Source of the DNA: Carex sylvatica
Lineage: Eukaryota; Streptophyta; Magnoliopsida; Poales; Cyperaceae
Direction of reading: 5' to 3'
Assembly: GCA_964058845.1 (NCBI GenBank)
Contig: CAXKVR010000089.1
Location: forward strand, 186,001-250,000
DNA: 64,000 nt
Shown here: positions 46,003-59,015 of the stretch, piece after piece
Position numbering within the stretch: the stretch's first letter is position 1
Layout of the letters: the number at the start of each line of letters is the position of its first letter
The notes under the pieces: generated by a model
What the model saw: only the letters and a program-made list of their open reading frames with translations
Told to the model about the DNA's origin: nothing
Database searches by the model: none
Program-made: the position numbers and the translations under genes

Positions 46003-47722
46003 CTCCTCCCAAAGCTCTGTGTGCTCACCACAAAATGCAACCACAATATCTTTTTACTCAATTTACAAGCCCTTTTCAAGCCCACAGGAGATATGAAACC
46101 TTAATTTGCATTCTCTCTCAACACAATCGTAATTTCTCTTACAAATATAACAGTCCTCCTGCCACCGTTTGCGTGGGACCATCGAGCAATCAATCATGTC
46201 TCTTTTCTCAGGGTCCTGAAAGAACACCTCTGGTACTAGAAATACACACATTATATGGGCCCACTTGTCATCGACTGTTGGCTTCAAGACTCCTCCTTTC
46301 ACAAGGCAAAGACAACACCTTCTTTCTTTTGGGAGGAGTTTTGAGGAGCAAGCTAAACAGGACCAATCCCCCTCTGGTATAGATTTGATCAGAGAGTTGC
46401 CATAACAACAAGCATATACCATTAAATCACAATTATCACAGAATACAATAGGGTCACCATCTGTGCTCTCACAAACTGCACAAAGTACCCCATCATTAAT
46501 CTCTTCTTCAATGGATTATGGAGTTTTCTCTTCAATTTGAGTATTGGTTTTGGTAGGAGATAATGGGTGCATAGAACATACCTGCTCCAATGGGACTTCA
46601 TAAATTTTATTTTCATTTTTGATTTGGAATTCATTTCCGACTCTAAGTTTATCGGTTTTGGACCAGTATGTTGTTCAATTTGAATGATAGGATTGTATGA
46701 AATGCTAATTTTATAGTTAAATTGAGGGTAAATGACACTAATCTATAATTTATTGGGGTTAATTGGTGGTTAAGTGTTCAATTAGAAAGACAAGTAAAGA
46801 AAGTAAATTACCATGTGATCAGAATTCCTTATGAGAAATCTCGCCTCATTAATTATCAAATGAAAGAATTCCTTTCTTTTGTCACAGTGACCAAATATGC
46901 ATTACAAACAATCCCGATCTCAAATTATAAATACTCAAATATGCATTATAAATAATCCCGATCTCTAATTATAAATAAACCGCTATGCATTACACAATAA
47001 TCCAAACCTGAATGACATTTTTCAGAAAACATGAGGTGCTATTATTAATTTTAAACATCAACTTATTCACATTAAAATACCTCAGACAAATCTTTGGAAA
47101 ATCTCTCAATCTCTTGGTCAGATATATTTATTTGCTCAGATGCTTGAATAATCGTCTTTTCCTGATAGACACGTTGATTTTTGTGCTTCTCTTTCTACAA
47201 GGGCATTGGTAAGTTGTTGTATTTATACAAAAATGTATTTAGAAAAGGGTTAGGATCCATTGACAATTATTTACATTGAACTCCAGACAATCATCAAAAG
47301 TAAAGTATAAATAAGAAATCCAACATTGTAGAAAATATCTACATGGTACAAATATCATAGCTAAAGACAATAACTTCAGATTCATAAGCAGACCATACTC
47401 AAATCACATGAAATTTGAAAGATAGGCTATCTATATGTCCAAAAACATACTTATAAACTTCAGTTATCATTTTCAACCTTTTTTCTGATTGATTTAAGAT
47501 ATATTATCAAGATTATTAAATAATTCTTTCATCATAGCATCTTGTCCCTTTTTCTAGAACCGTCGGTCTGATTCTTTACCATATAAATTAACATGCTTGA
47601 TAGTGTAAATAAAAATAGGTTCAATAGTACCATTTCCATTTTTTCGTTTTCCTTCTCTAATGACTCACAACAAGATTTCAAACTTTGAACCGATGATTCT
47701 ACCTCTTTTAGCTTTTGTGCCT
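46003..47722 (-). pseudogene. JADE-like PHD/extended-PHD gene, unit B copy, broken
   Basis: Same gene as at 15524-17490. The coiled-coil exon (AQKLKEVESSVQSLKSCCES, about 47720-47637) is open here. The PHD finger keeps [13 protein letters not shown] but lacks three residues (SDP) through a 9-bp deletion, and one Gly is now Asn (FCDNCDLMVYACCYGNSLIK). GDWSC keeps the Trp lost in unit A, and the extended PHD reads KGGVLKPTVDDKWAHIMC and CKLRFHISCGLEKGL. Breaks differ from those of unit A: TAA at 46518-46516 before the PHD, TAA at 46065-46063 where A has Tyr, another TAA shortly after, and a 2-bp deletion in the second coiled-coil exon (near 47162). Not functional. Confidence 0.82.
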
Positions 47723-48419
47723 GCAAAACAAGAGAATTTCAGCAAAAGAGAATGATCTATGTAAAAATTAGGAAACTAGAAGCATAGATCAAGAATCACC
47801 AAACCAATACAATGCAAAGTACTACCAGTTCTTGGAGGATGTTAGTATGTACTCTGATACGGTATGTCAATTACATGCATAAAAGGGCAACTACCCCCTG
47901 CCAGTTAGTATGTACTCTGATTCTACTCTACCCCCTGCCAGTTACATGCATGTCAATTCTTTGCAATTTAGCATAAAAGAGCAACTACTGTCAACCTCCG
48001 ATACTATTAACATGATTTTCATAAAAGAGCAATTATTTGTTTGTTTTAAATTCAACTCTCACTTCAGATATTAAACCCACAAAACTAATTTTCAAACAAA
48101 CCCCCCCCCCCCCCCCCCCTTACTTTTATTGCACTAATTTAGAATTAATTAATTTAGTAAAAAGTAATATTTTTCGTTGTCTTTGGATCGATACCTAAAC
48201 TACTAAACTACTACAATGATAGGTTGTATACTTACAACTGATCTATCATTGTGTACTAAGATTTTTTTATCAATTTAAAAGTGAAAGAAATGTATCAAAT
48301 TGATATAGGATTCCTATACCCAAAATACACAACACCATATTTACTTATAATAATACTTTTTCATCTACTAGTGACAAAATTATCCAGAAATCTAATTTTG
48401 GCTAGAAGTATATATATTG

Positions 48420-48940
48420 ATAACCAATATAAAGGGATTGCAGAGAGGATAACATTAAGAAGAGTTACTCTACCTCCTAAAGAAAGTAGAGAACATTTCC
48501 CGCTTTGTAATCTCTTTTCAATTTTATCTATCAAAATTTGCCAATCAATATCATTAAGATATTTATTATTTATAGAATCTCCTAAATAAGTAAGAGATAA
48601 TATAGCTACCTTACATCATAAAACTGAAGCAAATGTATTATTCTCTAAATCAGATAAATTGAGAGGATACATTTCTCTCTTATCATAATTAATTTTCAAG
48701 TCATTTGATATGTATAAGTACCTCTTTCTCAGCCTTAAGAAAGAGAAGAATATCATTTTCAAAATGCAAATCCATAACATTTCCAAAATTGGTAAAGTTA
48801 CCTAGGCCATCTACATATTCTCCTCTATTAGCCCTTTGCAAAATTTTGTTAAGGACATTTGCACAGCATAGTTATAAAAGAAAGGGGAAAAACTTGTCCA
48901 AACCTTAAAACCCTATGATCTCCAACTTTCTCCATCAATA
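48420..48940 (-). pseudogene. LINE reverse-transcriptase remnant, unit B
   Basis: Copy of the 18155-18660 remnant with the same conserved segments and additional changes. The insertion predates the segmental duplication. Confidence 0.78.
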
Positions 48941-50933
48941 TTGTATCTTTCAATTGTAAATGTAATCTAAATGCTCAATTTTTTTTTCCTTAACATCAAT
49001 TTCAGCAAGATCAATAAGAAGTACAAACACTTTCTTTGCTATTATTGGTCTCTACTCCTTACTAATATCTTTCCCACTGGTAAAATTTTAATTGCATGAA
49101 ACAGTATAGAAAGTCAATAGATTATCATAAATTCATCAATATTGTGTCTTTCAATTGTTAATCTAATCTAAATGTTCAATTTTTTTCTCTCAACATCAAT
49201 TTTAGTATGAATCAGTATTGAATAACTACTTCAGCTCAATTTTATTGACACTGTATGCTTCAACCTTTTCCTTTCCAATGAACTTCAACTTTCTAAATAA
49301 CGACTTCAGCTCAATATGTGGTGCCTTATATTTCCTCTCTTTACAACAGTATTATAAGTAGTTAACTAAAAATAAAGCCTCCCCCACCATAAAGCCATGA
49401 GCATCCAATCCATGTATGTATTTGTTTAACTATCTCTATGACCAAGAAATGCTTCTTTCTTTTAAGTTGTGGCTTTCATTCATATATAAAATATATCTGT
49501 GTGATTTTGATAGGCTTACAACTCTAAAGCTTGAGCTGTAAATTCATAACCTAGCACAGCGCTCCGAAAAACAAGCAAGAAAACAATAGCGGGTCCTTTT
49601 TCTGTCTCTTCTACTAGGTAATAATTGTTGTATTAAAACTGTTTTCTACATGTTATGATTTAGAATTGTTACTTTTTCTAGAGGTAAAAAAAACTGTTAC
49701 GTTTTCAAACTTTATATTTTATATTTTGTGGTGCCTTTTGTTTTATTTGAAGATTCACCAGCCCAGGAGTTTGCCCTTTATACGCTTTTGGTGGGTCATG
49801 TGAGGTTATGTAGTTGATGTGACTTCGATTATTTTCACATATGGTTATGTAGGAAAATCTTGGCAGATTTACTTTCTTGGTAACAAAGTATTGACATAAT
49901 TGTATAGATAGATTGATGTTATTAGGAGTTAAGCAAACTTTTGTGTTATATATTGTTGTTGTAATGTTTTTCAGAATTTTGGTACAAAGTGTGATAATTA
50001 TATTATGTTGATTAATGCTTATTACATGCTTTCGATCTATATTTCAATGCGTTTATGATAATATGGTTCAATGGGATGTTGGGAATGTAAAAAAGTATCG
50101 GGTTGGTACAGGGATGACTATAGAATAAGGCCATGCTGAAATGAAGCCATACAAGATTATTATTTTCATTAGTAATCCATGCAAATACTCTGGTGGGGCC
50201 CACCTTAATACAAATAAACAGGGGGGCCCACCTTCTCTATCCTTGCAATTATTAAGTTCACAATCAGATCAATGTAATATAAAGACAAAGCATTCCTAAC
50301 ATTGGGAATGAGTTTCTTCACAAGCAGAAACACATCTTTACCTGGTCCAACCAATGTATAATAAGGAGAGTGTTATTTTGAGGGCATAAATTCTACTTTT
50401 GAGTGTTGAGAAAATTCTTTTGCTTTTAATACAATTTTGTCCCTTATTAAATACTTTCTTATTGTGGTTCTAATTAATTTCTACTATCACTTATGGAAGG
50501 GAAATTAATGTCTACACGGTATGAAGTTTTTTTTTTTGTTTAAATAATTAATGTTATTAATTCTACCTAATACAGTGAAATAAGAAACAAAATTATATAT
50601 GTACAAATCTATATTGATTCAAATTTAGAACAGTCCCAAAGCTTTCTAAGTAATTCATTGAGATTAGTAAAAAAAATTCATGGTAAAACAAATTCTTCTC
50701 TATTTGATCCAAGGAAAATTATTTGAATAAAAAAAGATGGTCAAATTTGATTAGTTCCAATATGTACAATTAAAATTATGAAAATATATATAACATGTTA
50801 CATATTGGAAACTTTTCAATTGAAGAGTCATTGACTAATCTTTAAAAATTCATAATCCTTACATAATTCTCTCAGTATTATATTGTTAATTAAAATAGAT
50901 GATTTCATTTTGTGGATATCATTTGTTGTACGG

Positions 50934-51538
50934 GTGCAAATGGATTCGATCCGAATTGGATAGTGATAAAAATCATATTTGTATTTGTTTTTATTTTTTC
51001 GATACAATTATAGATACAGATTGGATACTAAATAGATATGGATACAAATTAGATATTAAACGGACATGAAAACTTATCAGATATTAAACCTACAAAATAA
51101 TATTTTTTTCCAATGTTAAACTTGTTATCTTCTTATAAGATATATATCTAGTTGACAAAACTTAATAGCCAACATAAGTAAATTTTTAATCAATAGATAC
51201 TTACAAAAAGAAATATTCCTCTCTAAATATATATGATTCTAAAACAAGAGAATAAAAAAAATACAAATACGTTACATTATCTGTAACCATATCGAATCTG
51301 CACAAATGGATATTTGAAAAGTAATAAAAAATAATACAAATACGAATAATTATAATTATCCGTATATGCTTCCGAAACCAAAACTGTATTCATATATGTA
51401 TCTTCATAACTCATATATGCACCCGTATTCATAACCTAGCTATCTGCAAATTATAATTATCCGAATACCCGAATGTACAAAAATTCAAATACAGATCGAC
51501 GAATATTATCCGATCTGTTTGCAATTTTGCACCCCTAG
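50934..51538. mobile_element. hAT-like MITE, unit B
   Basis: Copy of the element at 20674-21273, with the same CGGGTGCAAA and TTTTGCACCCCTAG ends and flanking TTTGTTGTA/TTTATTATA. It was therefore present before the duplication. Confidence 0.68.
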
Positions 51539-52364
51539 TTTATTATATTAATTTTAATGCTAATATATTACTCTTGAAGATAAAGTAACTTAATTAGTTT
51601 ATAATTTAATCATGATCGATCATATGGGTAAAATCAAAATGATTGCATTATTTATTTATGATTTTCATAAAATACAAGGTCTGTCATTTGTATTGTGAAG
51701 TCTCAAATATTTTCTTTATTAATAGTTATCTAATCTAAAATAAAGATTGGAAGAAGAATTTATTGAGGACCAAATTGGTTTAAATGAGAAAAAAATTCTC
51801 TTAGCTCTCAATAATAAATTTTTTGCGCTTAGAATAGAGCTCCTGGTATAATAAGGATACTCTTCATAAAATTGTACATAGCAGGTTTGACAATAACTGA
51901 GTTTACAGCCGGGGTTGTAGTGGTCATTCAGAAAATGTCCTCACCATTCTCCTACAGCATTGTGTATAAACAAATAAAGCAACCAAAATTAAGTTTTGAT
52001 TTAGCAAATGAACTTCTGGTCAGAAAATTTGAGATATGATCAAGATTTGCCCATCAAAGAGCGGATAAGACAAATGGTTTGAATAAGCTATAATATATGT
52101 TAAGTTTCAATCTAGAACAATACAATCGTGCAGTACCAACCAATACCTGGTCATTAATTGTTCTCCACATGCAGTATAATCAATGCATTTTAATTTGTGC
52201 TTATGGTCATTGTTTTGCTTAGTTGTACTACTACCTGCACAAAAGATTTACCAGAAAAATGTGCACCTGAAGAGGCATTGTGACCAGAAAATAGAATTGG
52301 GCATGTAGATGGGCCGAACTCACACATTTCAGTGTACACTTTCATGAAGATGACACGTCGACGT

Positions 52365-52475
52365 CCAATTAATGGATCTGGACCATTCACCGTCCAATTA
52401 GAATTAGAATTAGTGGATCTGGACCATTCACCGTCCAATTAATTTGGATCTGGAGCATTCACCGTCCAATTAATT
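52365..52475. repeat. Minisatellite expanded in unit B
   Basis: GGATCTGGACCATTCACCGT with CCAATTAAT occurs three times here (once as GGAGCATT) but once in unit A (about 22106). It is a post-duplication expansion. Confidence 0.85.
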
Positions 52476-53167
52476 TGGATACACTACACACACTGTTTGG
52501 AGATTGACGTACCACCTAAGACTAAGAGCAAAGATATTATTTAATAATGACAATGCAGTTTGCTGCTTTGTAAAAGAGTACTAACATATTTATCAGTCAT
52601 AAAAAAAGAAACCAGCATTATTTATCCGACCTACATATAATTTATTTTCATGAAACAATTTAATTTACCAATATTGTTCTAAATTATCCGAATTATATTT
52701 GTATTTGTTCGATATCCGATTTGTATTCATATCCATTTAAAATATGATATGTATTCGTATCCGAAACTATATGTATCTAAAAAAATTATATTTAGTTTAG
52801 TTTTGTATCCAAACATGAGGTCCAAACATGGCTGATGTTGTGGTTAATTGGTAAGTGAAATTAAATATCGGTTACCTATTAAGCAATACATGAGGTCCAA
52901 GTCCAAACTTGTGGTAAGTGATACATGAGGTCCAAATCATGGTTCTGAAAATCGAAATCGGATCGGAATCAGTCACTTGACCGTAGAATTAAAATTGAAA
53001 AAATCGGTCAGACTTGACTGAATTGAATCAGAAACTCAAATTTTCAGAAGCTTGTTTTGTACTAGAAAAATCAGAAAAATAATAGAAAAAATTAATTAAT
53101 CATAAAATATTATTAAGACAAGATTACACTCAAATAATATACTAATATAATATAATACAATAAAAAT

Positions 53168-53574
53168 AAAGGAGGGTGCAAATGCCTCCATCATGCCTCT
53201 ATTTTTAAGAACTTTAATAACTCAATATTTAAAGCTTAAAAGTCAAAATAAAATTATTGGATATGATCTACATCATTTTATCTATGCACGTGTAAAAAAT
53301 TATGATATTTCAACTTTGTTTTAGTTGTCATCAAGAGCTTGTAAAAATGTACTAATCTGGATAATTTCTAGACGTTGATTTTTTCAAATGATTGATTTGT
53401 TCAAAAAAATAATTCGAAATGTGATATTTTTGTTATGAGCACATAAATAAAATAACATGGATCATATCTAATGGTTTCATTTTGACGTTTATGATTTAAA
53501 TTTTGATTTATTGACGCTTTTAAAAATAAAGGCATGGTGAAGACACAAAAAAATGGAGGCATTTGAACCCTCCT
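53168..53574. mobile_element. MITE in the unit B-specific insert
   Basis: The left end AAGGAGGGTGCAAATGCCTC and the right end (complement GAGGAGGGTTCAAATGCCTC) are flanked by a 9-bp repeat ATAAAAATA (about 53159-53167 and 53575-53583). The 9-bp length fits a Mutator-type MITE. Subterminal regions pair further (TTTAAAGCTTAAAAGTC and related). No coding. Confidence 0.75.
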
Positions 53575-54717
53575 CATAAAAATATATAAGAATTTATAAT
53601 AAAATTAATTAATTAATAATATTTTTTAAGAAAATTAATCTCATATAGTATGATTGTACACAGTGATTCAATTTGTTCTTATGTTTTACATAATATGTAA
53701 ATTTGTGGAAGCATTTTATATTATAATAGAAAAATAGAAACAGAATAATAGTAAAGATTGTCAATATAAAATGATTCTCAAATTTTTGTTGGTTTATTTT
53801 GTATAAACGGATAACAGTAACAAAATTTCCCTTAATTAATTGTGGTCTTAAAATATTAAAGGAGTTGTCCAAATTTGTACCATTGCATTAAATGTTTCCT
53901 TAGAAAGTATAATCAATATTGAATGCTGCATTAAATATTTTCATTAAGTTTGATATTAATGAAATAAATACAATGTTAGCGCTGAATATCCTTTCAAAAT
54001 AGTTGTTTTTAATTTAATAATCAACCTGCACATGGTCCATAATAAACCATGTCTTATTTCCAAAACAAAGTAGTATACTACACATATACCTAGTCCATGC
54101 CAACACAAACAATACATATCTAAAACATGTCACACTTTCAGTTAATCAAAAAAGGAGCAAGTGACCATCGGTAATTATCTTCATCTTCAAATCTTCAAAC
54201 TATATTATACTAGTTGGCATTTGGCAATAGATCATAAAAAATAAAAATAAAAAGGGTAAATGATCAGTGATGTAAGATATAGTGGTCATGGCACTTTCTT
54301 TGCGAGAAAAAAAAAGATGATAAATTGAAGTTCCAAATTAACAAATCAAGTTGCAAGAAAATATAAGTTATCTATCCCACAATCACTAAACCTCTCTATG
54401 TATATCACTGAGTTGATTAAACTTGAGTTGGTTAAATTCATGATTAAACCTTCTTTGTGTATCAAAACTTTTGTATGGAAACATGTGCTCATATTTCCTA
54501 ACTGTTGCTACAGTTTTGAGAAAGAAACTAATAACTGTAATTTGCTTGTTCATTTCAGAGATGACAACTATATATTTATTCAACTACTAACCACTCCATG
54601 CATTAAATAAACTGATGTGACCAACTAAGTATATTCTCTGTACTTGGGCGCATGAACTGATGTAACCACTCAGATTTGATGTGCGCATAAACTGATGCTA
54701 ATTCATAAAAATCTACT

Positions 54718-56300
54718 TCATATTGGAATATCATACTGTTTTGAATTAATCATTGCTCGCTTGGGATTGGAATATCCAAAATCTCTTCCTCTATAGCAGA
54801 TTGCTGAAAATAAAAATGAGTATAAAGCTTTAAACGAATACAAATTTGAAACTGAACTCTTATATACTTGTAACGTTTGAATGGTGGTTTTTGAGGTAGT
54901 CTTTATCCAATCACTTCCACAAACGAGAATCTCCACCATATCTTTGGAGAGAGAACATCGATAGTCATCTAATTTATGACCTCCTGTACTAAAGGCCGAT
55001 TATGAAGCCACAATCGTGATGGGAAGGCAAAGAACATCGCGTGCCAACTTGCTTTGATTAGGATACTTGTTGAAATTTTGATTCCACCACTTCAAAACAT
55101 TAAAAGAAGCCTCATCTTCTACCAAATAATTGGGTTCTTCCAAATAGACCTCAATGTCATGTTTGGGTGGCTTTTCTACCCCTAGTCTTAAGAAAAGCAT
55201 AAAAATTATCATCTATTGGTGCCCGCACGGTATGGGCAGTAGCTGCTACCGAATTTGAGGTGCTTCCGACAATCCATGGTTCTGAAAATCAAACTCCGCA
55301 AATTTAATGCAAATGGTACAAATTTAATAATAAAAAAAAACACTGTTGTCGCAAAGCAAATTAGTCCATAAGCAAATTTAATAAAATCAAACAGTACATA
55401 ATTTAAGAAAATTAGTTTATTTGGCAACAAATAAGCACTCATTCATGAGATTGGATGTGGTAGAAACCTGATTTATTTAGATTTGATACATTTTGGGATT
55501 GAATATGGCAGGATTTATGTAACTCAGTTCTTAATGAGTGAGTTGGAGTATGCTCATGCTTTGTTCATTAAGTTAACGAGCGAGTTAATAATGAGTGAGT
55601 TGTTAATAAACTTTTAGCAAGCGATTTATGAGCGAGTCACGAGTTGTGAGCAATTTACTTACTCCTACCATATAGGTAAGAGAATGAGTGATAGTTCAGC
55701 CAATTATTTTAATTTAGCCTCTATTTTATCGATACTATGTATATAACTTGTCAAAGCGAATCAACTCGAGAAATATCGAATCGCCTCCGGCTGATACCGT
55801 TCTAACTCGGCCGATTTTCCAAGCAATCGCGACAACCTTAGCGGCAACCTTAGCCTTAGCCACTTGTAACCAATGATTTGGTTTGAAGTCCAACAATCAC
55901 TTGTGATTAAGATTCTATCAATGCTTTCAAAAACCTTTTTTATCTTCTCTTTTTTCAAGTCGAACACTTTGATGCACTCACTCCTAATTGTTGATTTATT
56001 CACTCTTTGATAATAAGGATTGATGTACTTCATTAGAACATTGAACCATTGGTACTCAAGAAAGGTAAAGGGAAACTCATGGGCTATGATCATTTTTGCA
56101 ACTATTTCCCTACACTTCACTTGATCATAAACCCCTCTTGGGTTCAAAATCAAACTACCAACTAGTGCAGCACTATTACATAATTCAAAATTTAGAAGGC
56201 CTTGAGTTTTTACTTATTAACTTCTTTATGGAACTGCACTTTTCCTTGTGTCGCAAAAGAGTTGTTGTGGGGCCGCCCATACAGCTTTGTACTTCTTTTT
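54718..56300 (-). pseudogene. hAT transposase remnant, unit B
   Basis: Copy of the unit A remnant. The N-terminal core is longer and more open here: VKCREIVAKMIIAHEFPFTF, EYQWFNVLMKYINPYYQRV, ILITSDCWTSNQIIGYKWL (56153-55850). The C-terminal part (about 55212-54850) has SKLARDVLCLPITIVAS followed by a TAA where unit A reads ESAFSTGG. The catalytic centre is missing in both copies, so the deletion predates the duplication. Confidence 0.83.
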
Positions 56301-56959
56301 GCAATAGATACTCTACATACCTTTTTCACCATCTTCCCTTTCTTCTTTACTTGTACATCAGTAAAATACTTTCAAACATCAGAAGTTTGTTTCCTTTTGT
56401 GATTGGAAGCGCCATCATCATTAATTTCATCATCTTCAAATGCGGCATCTTCAGTTGCGATATCGACTGTATCTCTTTGTTCGTCACTTAAGTCAACACT
56501 CTCGCTACCTTCACCTTCTTCAAGTTCAACCAGGACATCGCGACATCATCAGTTGCAGCATGAAATTCTGTAGGTGAAGACATTCTACAATCATTAACTG
56601 GACGGGGCCAGAACAAGACAAAGACGTGCTGCGCACACACTGTTTGAAGATTGACGTACCACAAAAATATCTAATAATGTGAATGCATTTTGCTATTCTT
56701 GTAAATTACAATACCAACATATTCATCAATCATCAAAAAAGAACCAACATACATATATTTTTATTTTCAGGAAACAATTTAAATTTTAATATTGTTTTTA
56801 ATTATCCGAATTATATTTGTATCTGTATTCATATCCATCCGATATCTGATCTGTATCCGTATCCGTTTAAAATATGATTCGTATTTGTATGCGAGACTAT
56901 CTGCATCTGTATGCATATCTGAAAAATTATAATGGATGAGTATACAATTTAATTACTAT

Positions 56960-57444
56960 AGCAGCGACATCCCGAAGGATAAGGCGGCTCCTCTCTAAAA
57001 GGAGCCTTTCCCTTCAACGGCGGCTAGGGTTACGCAGCTGCGTGGTGAGCACTCAAGTTCAAAGCTGCAGGGTGAGCATTAAGCGACTAGGGTTAAAACT
57101 TAAAAATCAAGAAACTTATTGCATTTCTCTTTTTTACATTGTGAAATTTGCAAAGAATCACCTTTTAGTAAACGGCAACAAAGATCAACAGATAACGTGC
57201 AGGTAGGAGTTAGGACATTTACCCGGCCTCCAAGAATTAATCTAATTGAACTCTAAAGAATTATTTCGAAAATTAAACTCTAAAGAAAGTTTCTTCATGT
57301 CCAGTATAGATAATAAGATGAGATCGATATATTGTGGCACACAAATCAATGACGTCTTAATAATTGGAACAATATTTGGTTGCACATTAAAAACACTAAT
57401 CACATAGACAGAGGAAATTACTATATATATATATATATATATAT
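56960..57444. promoter_or_regulatory. Upstream region of CYP96A copy B with (TA)11
   Basis: Nearly identical to 25260-25743, so both P450 genes probably share regulation. The TA tract is six bases shorter. Confidence 0.45.
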
Positions 57445-57452
57445 CTAAGCCA

Positions 57453-59015
57453 ATGCACATCCTCTCTATCTCAACCTGGAAAACAATGGCCTGGCCATCT
57501 CTTTCTCCTCTGGAGCTTATGTTCTCCACTCTTTGCCTCCTTCTTTTCCTCTATTACTACCATAACTTTGTCTCCTCTCGAAACAAACAACCTAATGTTC
57601 CGGTGTATTGGCCATTAGTGGGAATGATGCCGTCAGTAATATTAAATCTCCACAATTTACATGCGTGGACAACCGACATCCTATGTAGGTGCCATTGCAA
57701 CTTCTATTTCCGTGGTGGATGGTTTGCGGGCATGAATCTCTTTGGCACATGTGATCCCTTGAACATACAACATATCTTCACATCAAATTTCCAGAACTAT
57801 CCTAAAGGGAAGGAATTTTTGGAGATATTCGATGTACTTGGTGATGGCATCATTAATTCTGATGCTGACAAATGGCGGTCTCAACGTGTTAAGCAGCAAA
57901 TATTATTATCCCACTCTCGCTTCCGTGCCTATGTGGCACAGTCAAGCCGGGACATAGTGGAGAAGGCACTCCTCCCATTCTTGGCCCATGCATCCAAGCA
58001 AGGTCAATCTATAGACATGCAAGATGTGTTTATGCGGCTAACTTTCGACATAAGTACCAAAATAGTCATTGGTTCTGATCCTAAGAGCCTCTCTATCGGG
58101 TTACCGACTGTACCTTTTGCTCGAGCAATGGATGATGCCATGGAGAGTTTGTTATTTCGGAATGTCGTGCCAGTGCCTGTGTGGAAGCTTTTACAGAGAC
58201 TAAATATGGGAAGAGAAAAGAAGCTAGCTGATGCAAGGAGAGTGATTGATCAATTTGTTGAAGAAGCAATTGAGAAAAAGAGAGCCCAGAATAAGGCAGC
58301 AAAGGGGATAGAGAACATGCCTGATTTGTTATCATCTTATATAGATGACAGCGAAACCGGCAACAGAGACAAGTTCTTGAGAGACACTACTGTCAACCTA
58401 ATGCTAGGAGGTCGTGACACAATTGGTTCTGGCCTCTCGTGGTTCCTCTGGCTGCTTACGCAAAATCGTCATGTCGAGGAAAAGATCCTAAATGAATTAA
58501 ATTCATTTCCTCGGAGCTTCACCTCTGATGGGATGGCCATATTTAATCCCGAAGAGGTTGCAAAATCAGTCTACTTGCATGCTGCACTAAATGAAGCACT
58601 CCGGCTCTTTCCACCGGTTCCATTTGAGCATAAAGGGGTGTTGAAGGATGATATGCTACCGAGCGGTTTCTTGGCAACTCCTGGCATAAAGATTCTTATA
58701 TCAATTTATGCACTGGCAAGGATAGAGGAGGTCTGGGGAAAAGATTGCTCAGAATTCAAACCTGAACGGTGGATTTCTGACAACAACAAGTTGAAATACG
58801 AGCCATCATATAAGTTTATGTCTTTTAATACTGGTCCAAGGACTTGTTTGGGAAAGGACATGGCTTATACTCTGATGAAAGCAGCAGGGGCTGCACTGGT
58901 TTATAATTTTTATTTTGAGGTGGTAGAAGGCCATGTCATTGCTCCGAAGCAATCTATTATTCTCCAGATGAAAAATGGGCTAATGGTGAAAGTAAAGAAG
59001 AGAAGTGCTGTGTGA
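57453..59015 (+). CDS. Cytochrome P450, CYP96A family, copy B
   Basis: Paralogue of copy A: same 520 codons, same alternative start (Met12, 57486) and all P450 signatures (WRSQR, GGRDT, EALR, FKPERW, haem loop with Cys465). Twenty-five residues differ. Twenty of them lie in residues 134-280, for example DADK for DDDI (137-140), R for C156, SDP for ADF (208-210), D for Y228, NVV for HAM (237-239) and P for A242. After residue 424 the proteins are identical. Residues 134-280 run from the C-helix to the G-H region and include the substrate-recognition sites 2 and 3 of P450s, so a different substrate preference is possible. Both frames are open, so neither copy is an obvious pseudogene. Confidence 0.93.
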   Translation: MHILSISTWKTMAWPSLSPLELMFSTLCLLLFLYYYHNFVSSRNKQPNVPVYWPLVGMMPSVILNLHNLHAWTTDILCRCHCNFYFRGGWFAGMNLFGTCDPLNIQHIFTSNFQNYPKGKEFLEIFDVLGDGIINSDADKWRSQRVKQQILLSHSRFRAYVAQSSRDIVEKALLPFLAHASKQGQSIDMQDVFMRLTFDISTKIVIGSDPKSLSIGLPTVPFARAMDDAMESLLFRNVVPVPVWKLLQRLNMGREKKLADARRVIDQFVEEAIEKKRAQNKAAKGIENMPDLLSSYIDDSETGNRDKFLRDTTVNLMLGGRDTIGSGLSWFLWLLTQNRHVEEKILNELNSFPRSFTSDGMAIFNPEEVAKSVYLHAALNEALRLFPPVPFEHKGVLKDDMLPSGFLATPGIKILISIYALARIEEVWGKDCSEFKPERWISDNNKLKYEPSYKFMSFNTGPRTCLGKDMAYTLMKAAGAALVYNFYFEVVEGHVIAPKQSIILQMKNGLMVKVKKRSAV

